Positions 37,001 through 48,333 of a DNA stretch of 64,000 bases are shown here, piece by piece. Source of the stretch: Arthrobotrys musiformis (Eukaryota > Ascomycota > Orbiliomycetes > Orbiliales > Orbiliaceae). The number at the start of each line of letters is the position of its first letter. Within the stretch, counting starts at the first letter, position 1. The DNA lies in NCBI GenBank assembly GCA_036971715.1, contig JAVHJL010000009.1:1918422-1982421 (forward strand), written 5' to 3'. The notes under the pieces are model-generated. The model saw nothing but the letters and a program-made list of their open reading frames with translations. It searched no databases and was not told the origin of the DNA. The position numbers and the translations under genes were made by a program.

Positions 37001-38181
37001 TTACTGGCATTGCGAATAATAATCATTGAGCTTGACGCAACGGAAACTCTGTGGAATAAAGTAAGCGATAGAAACTAGGAACTTTCGCGAGAAGCAACTT
37101 ACTCCGCAGTTTGTGCACCCTGTCCAGCCGACGCCACCGCACTGTCCCCATTGCGAGATGGAGCAAGTAGAACCGCAGCCACCTGCCGGGCAAGTCACAC
37201 CAGGTGTTGTCGTCGATGTTGTCGTCGTGCGAGCGGTAGTAGCTGCGGCAGTAGTGGTAGTCGTGCGCAAAGTAGTTGTATTTGGATTAGCTGTTCCCCC
37301 AGTTGCTGGGCATTGCATGCTACCAGCCGGGTCAGAAGTACCTCCTGGCATGACGGGTGGGCCAGGGATGATATATTGAGTTAAGTGACCGTGGATATTG
37401 ACCCCAATTCCTGGGTCGCTAGCACTATATGCACCAGGGAATTTAACTCCACCGGAAGACGGTAGTGACCCCGAGCCACCGGTGACCGTTATTTGGTCTA
37501 ATGAAGGTTAGAATTGAGTATGGTAACCATAAATAATCGCCGGAAATTGTTACTTACAACAGGTGACGTATGGCTGGGGCTCTGTTGGGGCAGAGTGAAG
37601 AGCGATAACCTCGGCGCGGACGAGGTAGTCTCCAGATGGAATGTTAGAGGGAATCTTCACGCCAACCTTTCCGCAGCATCTATTCAAATCTTTGACACCC
37701 CAGTTGTCGTCGTCTGATCTTGTAGTTCCCGGAACTGCGGACCAGCCGTTTTCGTAAAGTTTATACCAAAGACCATCACCCGAGTCCCTGGAAGCATCAT
37801 CAACTTTGGTAATGTAAACAATGACCGGGCCATAGTGCTGGCCACCGATAGCCTCGTTGGCGCAGTTTCGGTCATTAAATTGCTACATAGGGTTAACAAA
37901 GATTCGGTAATACTCTTTGGAATGAGACTACATACCGCATGCATCTCTACAATAACTGTGCCTCCAGCATTCACAGAGCACTTTCCAGCCACTGGGCTGG
38001 TTCCTGCGTTGCATCGAATATCCGCCCCAGTCACGCCCTTAATGGGATTGTTATTCAGCGGGAGTCTTGCGCAACTAGTACCTTGGTCCACGCCGTTAAC
38101 CCAAAATTGTTGAAAAGTAGAATGAGCTGCGCATCTGCCTGCCAAAAAGGCGGAAAAAAGAGAGATCGCAACGTTCTTCAT
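37001..38181 (-). CDS. AA9 lytic polysaccharide monooxygenase with C-terminal CBM1
   Basis: A secreted copper LPMO acting on cellulose, tethered by a cellulose-binding module. Exons 38181-37936, 37882-37558, 37497-37103 and 37048-37001 are phase-consistent and give 337 residues. The signal peptide ends at ..GRCAA, leaving His20 as mature N-terminus. Family blocks are GVTGADIRCN, VEMHA, NCANEAIGGQHYGPVIVYI with the second copper His, WYKLYE, YLVRAEVIALHSA and PYVTCYQITVTGG with the axial Tyr. A Thr-rich linker (TTTLRTTTTTAAATTARTTT) at about 265-290 leads to the CBM1 at 298-337, with the expected Cys spacing and aromatic residues WGQCGGVGWTGCTNC ... DYYSQCQ. The last intron splits the CBM1, so the C-terminal 15 residues are on their own tiny exon. 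It forms, with the AA9 at 32119, a modular/non-modular pair 4 kb apart. Confidence 0.93.
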
Positions 38182-39786
38182 AATTTAGGAGAGAATCAAG
38201 AGCAGTTGGCGCTAACGAGAATCAAGATTTTGGTCTTTGCTGCGCTGGGGAGGGTTCTTGAATACTTGTGCGAAATGTCGTTGGCCACATACGCTGGGGA
38301 ATACCAGCGTTTAAAATATATGATCGCGGTCGACAGGCCGGAACATGATTCCAGGGCAAGATCGAATAAGAATACTGGTAGATGGCTATGGGATATAACA
38401 TTTGGGCTGCTAGTACTAGTGCTAGGGTTTCTGGAGGTTGTCTGGGCTATAGTGCGTTTGGAAAGTTAAGAATCGTTTCGGGACAACTATTTCATCATTC
38501 TCGGGACGTCGGGTTGGCGCTGTTACACACCTGTTTTCTTTTTTGCGATGGTTCCTCGGGAAGCTAGCCGACGGAGCGACAGTTTGTTGAACCTATAGTC
38601 GCTTTTTTTTGAGAAGAGTACGGCAGATCTGTACGTAGAGCTGCCAACAGTTGTTGAGCCTTACCCATTGATTTGGCAAGTATAGCCAAGCTTCTGTGTT
38701 TCATCCTCAACCCTGTCATGACGAGGGTTGGAGAAGCGACAAAATAAAAGTTCGCTTCATTTTCCCGGGCTCCACCAGGTGCCTTCTATTTCGTTCAAAT
38801 CCAAACGATCACCAGGCGTAAAATAATGTATATACTATTATACATGTACATGCAGTCTTGTCACTCCGGCGAACGGTCGTGAGGAATGACTCGCATTTAG
38901 CGTCCGGAGCACAAGCACATAAAGAAACGGAGTGGGTTTCTTATATTGGTAGATCGAGCCAGAAATGAGATTGACGGGTAGCATATCCGTGTCCCTCAAG
39001 ACCGGCCCATAGTTTATAATTAAAATTGTTTCATGGTTTCATGGTTTCATGGTTAATCGGAGTGTTGTTACTGCCGGGTGGTTTTACTTTAGGACCGAGG
39101 TCCGTTCTGACTACTACGGAAGATAATATTATTATATCCTGGCTCGATGCTATTACCGGTTAAAGGGACACCGCAGTCGATAGCGGGTCTCATATTTCTA
39201 GTCAAAAAAAGCAACGTTGTGGCTGCCTTCGCCAGAGTTGTGGGATGTGTTAGGCTCTGGACCTGTTTTTGCGTTGTGCACCGAAATACAACAAATTAGT
39301 CTCATGTTCGAGACATTCTGGAACTGCGACCATGCGCTTGCATTGCGCATTTATACAATTTATCTAGGTATATGGCCATATATATATGGTTTAGGCTGTA
39401 TTTATAAATTGAGCGGCTAACGTGTAAATTGAAAGGGTTTCCTAAAAGTAGTGTCAATTCGATTTTAAATAACATGCAAAGTGGGTATCATTCAAGAAAC
39501 AAAAGAATTGAACGTCGCACTGAGAGCTTGCGGTTACTGGTGTCGGGACAAGAGTATCCGGGCAAGCTCGCATCGAGAACTTTGGGCACAGAAAGTATTT
39601 TGGTAAAAGAAGCGGAAAAACAAAGGGGTATCAATAGTAAAACGAGAGGCCGAAATAAAAATGAAAATCCTGATATATCGATATCTATCGTATTTCTTGT
39701 CCTGATCGTAGTTTTGCGCCATCTCAGACTGTCTTTCAGTGACGTTGATTGCGAAGCTGCGAACGAGACGAATTACGGTGGTGCGT
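38182..39786. other. Intergenic, promoter of the AA9-CBM1 gene
   Basis: The left part is upstream of the AA9-CBM1 start. A plus-strand frame running from inside that gene to 38469 ends in a hydrophobic tail, but it is mostly antisense to the LPMO exon and I do not accept it. An 8-bp unit GTTTCATG is repeated three times at 39028-39051. Nothing else is supported. Confidence 0.45.
39028..39051. repeat. 8-bp tandem repeat, three copies
   Basis: GTTTCATG occurs three times head to tail in the intergenic region between the AA9-CBM1 gene and the subtilase gene. It is a simple slippage repeat. Confidence 0.85.
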
Positions 39787-41072
39787 TTAAGCGTAACCGT
39801 TGTAGGCGATCTTGTTTGGAGATCCACGGATGTTACCGGTAACTTGGCCGGAGACGGCACTGCCAGTGATCTTATCGGTGATGGTTTGTGGGTCAGCACC
39901 GCCCTGAGTGGCGCTGATGTAGTAAGCTGCCAAACCGGCGACGTGTGGGCAGGCCATGGAAGTACCAGAGATAGACTTGGTTTCGGTATCGGATGTCGCC
40001 CAAGAACTCAGGACAGAAACACCTGGGGCAAAGACATCGATGAGAGTTCCCCAGTTAGAGAATGAAGCGATCTTGTTGCTGCTATCGATAGCGCCTACGG
40101 TAATGGCATTGGGAGCAGAGGCTGGCGAGACGTTCTTAGCGTCCTGGCTCTCATTACCGGCAGCAACAACGATAGTAACGCCAGCGTTAAAGATTGAGTC
40201 AACAGCGGCATTAAGAACAGCCGACTTAGAGCCTCCAAGCGACATGCTGGCCACCGAGAACTTTGGTGTGGCATTTTCAGCAACCCAATTCATTCCGTTG
40301 ACGACACCAGAAGTGGAACCAGAGCCGCTGGCACTGAGAACTTTGACGGCAACTACTTTAGCCTTTTTAGACACACCGTATGTCTTTCCGGCGATGGTAC
40401 CGGCGCAGTGGGTTCCGTGACCATTGCCGTCAGAGTCGGTCTTGTCAACCGAGTTGAATCCCCAGGTAGCCCGGCTAGTTCCATTGGCGGTTTTGAATTC
40501 CTATAACATGTTTAATAAACTGGAAAACGCCTGGAGGATATTAGGTCAGAACTTACGTCGTGGGTAATGCGAATACCAGTGTCAATGACGTAGACGGTAG
40601 TGCCAGCGCCAGCGGCAGTATCGTCGTATTCATAAGTGTATGGGGCGGCATAGTCTTCGTGGGAAATGCGGTCGAGGCCCCAGGTGGAGTCGAGTTGTTC
40701 GGCGTTAACTGTGACGACAGTATCTTGCTCAACGTAGTCGACTTCAGGGGAGCTCAGGATCTCTTGCAAGGTTGTCTTGTCAAAGCCTCCAACGTATCCG
40801 TTGAAGCCAGTGGAAGAGAATTTGAACTTCTTCCCTACACCATGGGCCCTTGCTCCTGTAAGATCCCGAGCTACATTGGAGTGGAAGGAAGAGATACGGT
40901 TGGTATGCTTGGAAATGGCGCTCTCGGAGAGGCCCTTCTTCAAGACGACAATATATTTGTCGGCGATGGCTCCCGCAGCGCCGGCATTTGAGACCTTGCG
41001 GATTGGGCCTGCGAATGCATTGGTAGCCAATCCAGCAATTGCGAGAAGAGAAATAAGCCCGTTGGTCAACAT
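39787..41072 (-). CDS. Secreted subtilisin-like protease (proteinase K type, S8)
   Basis: An extracellular alkaline serine endopeptidase made as a pre-pro-enzyme of 409 residues. Exons are 41072-40557 and 40500-39787, with a GTAAGT donor and phase 0. The signal peptide covers about residues 1-21. The inhibitor I9 propeptide follows (KYIVVLKKG ... EVDYVEQDTVV, about 40-125). The mature domain shows the complete triad: Asp164 in VIDTGI, His200 in GHGTHCAG and Ser353 in GTSMACPHVAG, with the oxyanion Asn288 in AAGNES. The mature start is likely near QLDSTWGLDRIS. There is no C-terminal extension, as in proteinase K. The intron falls just after ITHD, between the Asp and His blocks. A TATA box lies at 41218-41212, about 140 bases upstream of the ATG. 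The gene is expected to respond to nitrogen or carbon supply, from family knowledge only. Confidence 0.95.
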
Positions 41073-41211
41073 TTTGAAGCTAGGGTATATAGAATTGAGT
41101 TTCGATTGGGATGAGGAAGGAAGATGAAGCTTTGTAGTCTGAAGTTGATTGTTTTCGAGACTGCTGATGATGAAGGAGTAGTATTGCTTCTATTGAGGGT
41201 GCAATAGCTCC

Positions 41212-41218
41212 TTTTATA
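41212..41218 (-). promoter_or_regulatory. TATA box of the subtilase gene
   Basis: TATAAAA on the minus strand, 140 bases upstream of the ATG at 41072. Position and exact consensus make it a likely core promoter element. Confidence 0.5.
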
Positions 41219-41219
41219 G

Positions 41220-44139
41220 ACATGAGGTTGCTAGTTCAAGCTTCATCTAGGGCGGCCGTATATTCGGTGACGATATTCGACAAGTTCGCATCTGGGCTGC
41301 GGAGTTAAGAACTACGTATCTCGTGGACCACCCGCATTCTTGGCATCTAGAGGCCTTCGTATAACAGCCAAACACTCGTATTATGGTAACCTTGCAACCT
41401 AAGAACCATGGTGTCGAAGTTCTTAGTTTGCGAACTATTGATCTTTTAGGAAGCTGCCGATGCCTTAATTTTCGCCTCGCAACGATCTCTTCATCACAAA
41501 GAGCCAAACTAGCCAAAACTACAAATGACATCTGTCTATCAAAACTTAGAAAAATAAAACTTGTAATATACGTCCTGGAAAAGCTCAATTTGCCATATTC
41601 AACAGCGCCTAGTGCGTTCGCGAGTTAAAAGTGAGGTTGGATATCAAGCCACAAGCAAGTGCAAGCAAGTTATGAATTCTACCCCATACATGTATAGAGG
41701 CTGCTTGTAGCAGGACAATTAATTTGGTGTCGGCTTCAGCGTTTTCTAGTTGTAGTGTTCACTGGCCAGTACTGGTATTGAAAACCGCTATTGACAAATC
41801 ACCATGGTTCGAGGAAAAGTTGGTCAAAAGCTTGTTAGTTTTTCCACGTAATATATTGGTAATTATCATCTCAGATAGGTTTCCCTTGAAACCTTCATAT
41901 CTGATATCGCGTCGTCTATGGCGCTAGGTATCCCGTTGCAGATGTTGCTGCCTCAGGGCGAGTTAACAACTAGGGATCCCTGCTTAACTTAATATTGTGC
42001 TTGCTGAAACACCCAATGAAATTTGAGACTGTTCCTCCGGCCTCTTATATAAATCAACCTTTAGAATTTTAAGCCCCAATAAATATCTTTTCGAGCCGAA
42101 AATTAATGGACCTATCCGGTGTTTGTTACACAGCGTAATATTATCTTTAAACAAACTCTGAGACTGAAGCCGTGGTGCTCCCATCGGAACGTCCCGAACT
42201 CCTCAGATCCGACTATAAGTTTGGCGAGCCAGACATGCTTTGCCTGCTTCGTTAACTACAATGGGTGAAGGTCACTATAGTCTTGGTTGTAGCCTTAATT
42301 TGCGTATTGTAACGATTGTCGCGATATCGTCAATATCGATTCCTATTTGAGAAGGTCTTTTATGAGTCTGGTCTTTCGATCACAAGGGTATTGAGCTCAT
42401 AGCCCCGCTCGAGCAAAGGATTAGAATGGCAGGGTACCTTCTTTACCAATGGGACATTGGCCGATTTTTTTGCAATCCAATGGACATTCGGAGCATGTGC
42501 AGCGCCTATCCCAGTACAGGGCTTGTTTTCATCCGTTCTATGCCCCAGAATACCTTCTATGCAACCCGCACATGTATCTTCTGCCACCCACCCGCACAAT
42601 GCAGAGCATATACTTTTTGTGCTACATCTTACGACAGTTAGACTGGGTTCTAAGCTTTGCGGGCAGGGCTCGGAACACCCGACCGAGGGCGTGACTTGGT
42701 GCCTAGCCCTACCCGTAGCTCTGGAAAAGGCAGGAAGGAGATTCTGCGCCATAGCTATCTATTCTTATTACTATCAACTTACTATCACACGGCAAGAACT
42801 TAGGCTCTTTAGGAAGCTCAGGAATATTTGATTGTAGAGGGAGCCATGGAAAAGCATGATAGACGTCTTGGCCAAAATGATGCAACACATTTATTCGATG
42901 GGTCTGGGCACTGACAGGGTTCACTCCATTCCCTCGCTCATACCCTTCCGAGAGCTTCTATTTCATCACGCGATTATACCACACGATTGCCTGGTAGAAC
43001 AATAGCGAGAGATCGGGTTTTTTAGACTAGCCTTGTATTATATCTCATCTGATATGGGTCAGCTGATCAGGCTCAAACCGTGAAGGCGGCTAGTCGACCT
43101 ATCTTGGGGCCTAGACTTGCATCAATCAATTAGAATATTGAAAGGAATGAACATTCTACCGATACAAAAGTTTTGAATAGAAACTTGGCTTCAAGGTTAC
43201 TCATGGGTTACAAATCTTAGAGTTCATGATTCGCCGACTCTCTCGCATTCATAATTATTGTGACATCCACCCAAGTTGTCGTTTATTTCTGTGTTCGTCG
43301 CGGCGTCGGAACTGTTGTTCGATTCAGCATGGTCATCGGGTACCCCAACGCCATTCATGCATGCATTTCGAGTGTGACGTATTATCTAGATAAGCTTACG
43401 CCGTGCAACTGCGAACCTTCCAAATTCGTGGGTAAAGGCAATCAAGAAAACATGATAGTGCCTGCACAATTCAACAGGGGTATCAATTTTCAAGAAGATA
43501 TCGATCTGTCATAGTAGTAATGGAAAGACTAAAAATCATGCGGAATCATCCGAAAACGCAGAACGATAGAGCCATCATGCATAATACCTTCGGCAGTGTA
43601 TCATTGCCCTTCGCACAATCAGTTACCGCTAAACAGTTCTTTAGTGATTTATTGTCGTGAAATATAAGAATCGTTTAGCTGCCGACGGCCGATTTCAGTA
43701 AGTGGGACCGCTACAGGCGCATCAATTTTGGGGTGCATATTACTATAATTCTCAGGGGAAGGCACCGTTTTCTCAAACTTAGAGCACGCATATCACAAAG
43801 AAAGGAAGCAATGACGTTTAACGCGAAGCCTGCATTAGGAGAATAGGTACATGTACATAGCATATTCAAATATGATCTTATATTCAAAGTTTGAAAATTC
43901 CGAGCGTGATGTTTAGGTGGAGGGTAAGTTTTAGAGGAATGTTGATGTATGGACTTAATCGTCCTACTTAGGGGATCAAAGCCCACTAGTGCATGCTCCT
44001 AGGTGATGGTGTAATGGTGTACAGGCGTGCCACTTGTGGTAAAAACTTGACAACCACTTGGCCTTCGAACGTAAGACACTATGGGGTTCCAGAAGACTAT
44101 TTCATACCAGCCGAATAAATGGGCATGTCTATTGCAGCA
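41220..44139. other. Gene-poor 2.9-kb stretch
   Basis: Beyond the subtilase promoter I see no supported gene. The only frame worth mention is minus-strand 42752-42360 (130 codons, ATG start), with several cysteines, described among the findings. Several frames on both strands are open across the same 400 bases, which argues that composition rather than coding keeps them open. Confidence 0.45.
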
Positions 44140-45202
44140 TCACCCCATAACTTCTTCGAGGTCCCAAAAATCCATCTGGCTATTTGGAACAAAGTTATCG
44201 TAGAAGGGTACATTATACTCAGGATGTTCACGGACCTCTCTGAATTGCATTTCGCCGATCCTTTTTAAAGTTGGTTCCTTCCACATCTTTGCAATGTATG
44301 CGCTGGCATCGATAGTTGCACTTGACAAATCAACGGAGTATGTGTAAAACCGCTTTTCAGACCGATTGTTAGTAAAATGCTTCGGCGAATAGAATGTTGA
44401 TAGTAAAATAGAACTCACTGAGAGAATAGGCCAATAGAAAGCGTCAGCGACGCTAAACGTTCCTAGAAGAAACCCTTCGTCTTCATCGCCAAGAGTATCT
44501 TTCGCCAGCCTTCGAGCAGTGTCAAAAATAGCCAGAACGCGCTTCACCTCTTTGGCCGTTTTATTGCTGGATTGGGGCGGGGGATTATATTTGACGGGGA
44601 AGTTGTGTGGGAAGTCAGTTCGAATGTTGACAAATCCTGAGTGGAGCTATTTATTCCGGTTGAAAATCCCCACGAATCAGTATGTGATGGTAGCTCGAGA
44701 GTGACACCGATTGTAAACGAACCTCAGCAACGACACTACGCCCGTAGGTTCGCAGTTTGGGATTCTTGGGCCATATTGACTTCTCGGGATACTTGTCATG
44801 GAGATACTCCGCAATAGCGAGAGAATCATGGACTGGGTGCGGGACATCACTGTCGATGATGACAGGGACCAGCCCAGAGGGTGATTCGGCGTGTAACTGG
44901 TAAGAAAAGTATCAATACTGGACGTCAGCATGCGGGAGGAATGGCCGTCATTAGTTGTGCGGTAAAGTGTAACATACCAAGGCTAAGGATTCTGGGTCCG
45001 CAAGCCGAAAGAACTTAGTCGAGTAAGGAATACTGAAATACTCCAAGAGCACAATGGGTCGTACAGTCCAGCCTGCGTTTGTAGACGTTAATTCGAATAC
45101 GAGTAACCCTGAGGCGGGTTGCTATATAGATAGCCGCAACTGATGCCACTTACTCGAGTATCTGATAGGCAATGCCAACAACTGCAGTTGAGGAGACGTC
45201 AT
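44140..45202 (-). CDS. Glutathione S-transferase family protein
   Basis: A cytosolic GST-fold protein of about 252 residues, probably conjugating or reducing substrates with glutathione. Exons 45202-45154, 45072-44978, 44896-44723, 44646-44419 and 44352-44140 are consistent in phase. The N-terminal thioredoxin-like domain starts LQLLALPIRYSSWTVRPIVLLEYFSIPYS, continues with SGLVPVIIDSD (the cis-Pro VP) and HDSLAIAEYLHDKYP, the glutathione gamma-Glu-binding segment. The C-terminal helical domain has FLLGTFSVADAFYWPIL, including the N-capping Asp motif (S.AD). The last 40 residues, ending DFWDLEEVMG, are acidic. The third donor is GTTCGT, a less usual form also found in the ABC transporter gene. 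The last intron has a good CTAAC branch site. Substrate is unknown; similar fungal GSTs are often near secondary-metabolite genes, but none is seen here. Confidence 0.85.
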
Positions 45203-46230
45203 GATCGATTGATATTTGGCCTTGCCAGGCGGTCGAGATATAAACCTGTGGTGATTTAAGAAGCTGGACGGATGAAATAGAGTTCAGGATCCGGATATTA
45301 ATATTGTTTTGTAGAAAAGCAATCACTGGAATTACATCGTAGGCCTGGGCTTTTAAATGCTAATTGACGATGGCAGCTAAGTAGGACATGGTTAAAGCTC
45401 CGGTAATGCTGCATTTGTAAGCCGCATGATAACGGAGGGAAATTCTCTCCTATTTTGTTGAAAATTACCATAGTGCATGCATGAATGTAACAATTTACGC
45501 ATAGCTCGAGATTCGCGTCGAGTTCCAGGAACGACTAGCTGCGGGGTTCTGATCTCGCACCTGCGCGTGTGCAACACAACACAATTCAAGGTTTTCCCAA
45601 ACCAGGAGCTGATGGTTACACTGAAAGTCTGGTATAAATTTAGACCTTTCTGATTCGTGGCATTTGTGGTTCTTCCTACTATAGCTACAAGGAAAGATAT
45701 ATATTTGGAATTCGTAATGCTGAATGCTTTGAATTTTCTAGTGTTCTATTACTTTTGCGCCTCGGAAAAGTGAGAACGTATGTATTTCAAACAGGCAGAG
45801 CCTAAAGATCTGATAGCGCTATGACGCATTGCTGTTTCGAGGATAGTAGAGGGCTTGGTCGGGCCCGATCGGGAGAAATAGATTGGATAAAAAAACCAGC
45901 AGCGGTGTTCGGAGCGTATGTAAGGTAGTAGATAGATCATGTCGAGCAACTGCTAATTAACCCGGCTGGACGCATGGAAAGTATGGGTGAAAGGAGACTG
46001 AGTTACGGTCAAAAGATAGAAAAGGAGGAAAATCAAAAAAATATATATATATTTGGCAACTTTAGGCTGGAAGAATCCAAGGAATGTAATGGATTAGAAG
46101 AGAGGTGCTCAGGAATTCGTCGGGTCAAAAGCTTAGCATCCACCTAGAATCGTTATTTAGCAAATAACTGGTAACGCTCTAGTGCGTTTGATCTGACGGA
46201 GAGTTTGATAGGGGATTTATAAGATCCCAT

Positions 46231-46259
46231 CACTGACGTTATAAAGAGTGACGTCAGTG
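46231..46259. promoter_or_regulatory. Inverted repeat with CRE-like TGACGTCA and internal TATA
   Basis: CACTGACGT (46231-46239) and ACGTCAGTG (46251-46259) are perfect inverted arms around an 11-base centre that starts TATAAA. The right arm with its flank gives TGACGTCA (46249-46256), the classical ATF/CREB bZIP site. It is about 150 bases upstream of the Ppx/GppA start. Confidence 0.55.
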
Positions 46260-46308
46260 GGAAGTTCCGTTCTAAGGAAAAAGCGGAACATCTTAGTGAT
46301 ATCCTTTG

Positions 46309-46315
46309 TATAAAA
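46309..46315 (+). promoter_or_regulatory. TATA box of the Ppx/GppA gene
   Basis: TATAAAA lies 98 bases upstream of the ATG at 46407, a good distance for a fungal core promoter. Confidence 0.5.
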
Positions 46316-46406
46316 ACGAGCCCCCCGCAGCACGGTTTAATACATTGTCCTACAGATAATTTAGAAAATCGGTCTATTGGGCCATGGGATGTCGACTTGA
46401 ATCAAC

Positions 46407-48333
46407 ATGGACGACTGCGATTTCGAAGTGATTGATGCCCCGAGCGGATTAAGTGATGCGGCGTTTGGGGGCCTCGATCTCTCGTTGGCGTACCAGAGCA
46501 AGCCCCATTTCCCTTGGGAAGGGCATGGGGATAAACTTATTGGTGTGGTGGATATGGGAAGGTTGATTGGTTCGAGCTGGTGCTAATGTGGGAGAAGACA
46601 ACTGCTAACGATGATTCAACAGTAATGGAATTCGCTTCTCTATCACGGATTTGTCTGCTCCTCTTGCTCGAATTCTACCAACCGTTGTTGTATACAGAGT
46701 ACCGATTTCTCTATACGATTCCCAGTTTGATCCAGACTCTGGGAAACAAATCCCTATTCCCGATCATGTCATCCAGTCGGTCTGCGCCGTTCTGAATCGA
46801 TTTCTCATTGTATGCTGCGACTTTGGGGTTGACAAAACGAAGATTCATGTTGTAGCCACAGAGGCAACACGTGCTGCTATTAATTCAGCCCAATTTCTGG
46901 ATGCCATTAAGGATTCTACGGGCCTAGAGGTGGAGTTGCTTCCTAAATACGAAGAAGGTGAAATTGGTGCGTTGGGTATTGCCAGCGGCTTCCAAAGTAT
47001 TGAGGGCATCGTGATGGATTTAGGCGGCGGTAGCACTCAGATTACTTGGATGATAAGCCGGAACGGCAATATCAGAATCAGTCCGGCTGGCAGTTTCAGT
47101 TTTCCGTATGGGGCTGCCGCACTTACGAAAAAACTTCGTGATCTACGGAAAGGGAAAAGCCAAGACGCAGGAGAAGGAGCAGTCAAGGAATTTCGAAAGG
47201 AGATGGTTGAAAAATTTCGATCCGCATACAACAAATTGCAAATTCCAGAGACTTTGCTTGAAAAGGCAAAAAGAGAAGGGGGTTTTCGCATCTATCTGTC
47301 GGGGGGTGGGTTTCGAGGATGGGGGTACTTGTTATTGTACCTCAACCAAACGCACGGGAAGAGCTATCCTATATCGATTATCAACGGATACACTGCTGGA
47401 AGGGAGCAATTTGAGGATACTGAAACCCTCAAATCTGTGGCTCATGTTGCCAGGAAGGTTTTTCGAGTGTCTGATCGTCGGCAGGCTCAAGTTCCCGCTG
47501 TAGCGTTTCTCGTCAATGTCCTCGCCGAGGCGATCCCTCTTACCATCAAAGAAGCTCACTTTTGTCAAGGTGGTGTTCGTGAGGGCTATTTGTTTAAAAT
47601 GCTACCTCCGATTATCAGAGCTCAATCGCCTTTGGAAGTCGCTACTAAAAACCTAGCACCTAGTTCCAGCGACCGGATTCAAGAATTGATTAAATCCGCG
47701 ATTCCAGCTCCTTCCAGAAATCAAACGAGACGATTCCCCGAGGAGTTTAGCGATTATGTTATACACTCTTTTGCGAACGTTATGTATTTTCATATGTTCA
47801 TGTCGAAGGAGACAGCTAGCACGACAGCCCTCTATTCCACGAGCGTTGGATTGATGTCTGCAATCCATGGAGTATCTCATCAAGATCGGGCTCGGATGGC
47901 GCTAATGCTGGAGTCTAGATACAGAGGCGAACTTCCACCAAAAGAGATGGAGTTCCGAGATTCTTTGCGAGAATTAATAACACCTGAAGAAGTTTGGTGG
48001 GCAGGTTACTTGGGTAGAGTTGGATATCTGATTACGCGCCTCTATCCGGCAGGGAAGATTGATGAGGCAAAACCAAGAGTGCTACTCTCTGCGGAATGGT
48101 CATGGAGTTTGGGAAAACGAAAGAACAAGAGTGGTTTAATCCTTACCATTTCCATCCAGAAGAAACAAGACGACCCTGCAAAGCTCAAGCAAGCGCTCAA
48201 AGATAATGTTAATGTCATAGAAAGAGTGGGGAAGAAAAAGCACTGGATTGGTGAGGGTGAGCCGTGGGGTATGAAGGTGAAGGTCGACGTTGTCGAAGAA
48301 GGGATTCTTGAAACAGCGTCTGTTGAATATTGA
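46407..48333 (+). CDS. Ppx/GppA-family protein, Rtg2-like
   Basis: A cytosolic protein of the exopolyphosphatase/guanosine pentaphosphatase superfamily, most like yeast Rtg2, which senses mitochondrial state and controls retrograde signalling. Exons 46407-46561 and 46623-48333 give about 621 residues (Rtg2 is near 590). The 61-base intron restores DMGSNGIRFSITDLS, the first phosphate-binding motif, and has a CTAAC branch site. Further motifs are VVATEATRAA, VMDLGGGSTQITW (second phosphate-binding loop) and YLSGGGFRGWGYLLL (adenosine motif of the actin-like fold). The C-terminal half is helical, with AEAIPLTIKEAHFCQGGVREGYLF, and ends in a basic/acidic tail. Whether it hydrolyses polyphosphate cannot be told. 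It is the last intact host gene before the repeat island and telomere, about 15.5 kb from the chromosome end. Confidence 0.88.

Larger units (their letters stand above)
45203..46406. other. Intergenic between divergent genes
   Basis: Shared upstream region of the GST gene (minus) and the Ppx/GppA gene (plus). Short frames at 45392-45589 and 45749-45949 (minus) are not supported. The right part holds an inverted repeat with a CRE-like core and two TATA words. Confidence 0.5.

Noticed and set aside
37939..38469. 176-codon plus-strand frame with hydrophobic C-terminus
   Set aside because: First half is antisense to exon 1 of the AA9-CBM1 gene; the rest is promoter sequence and the hydrophobic end appears by chance.
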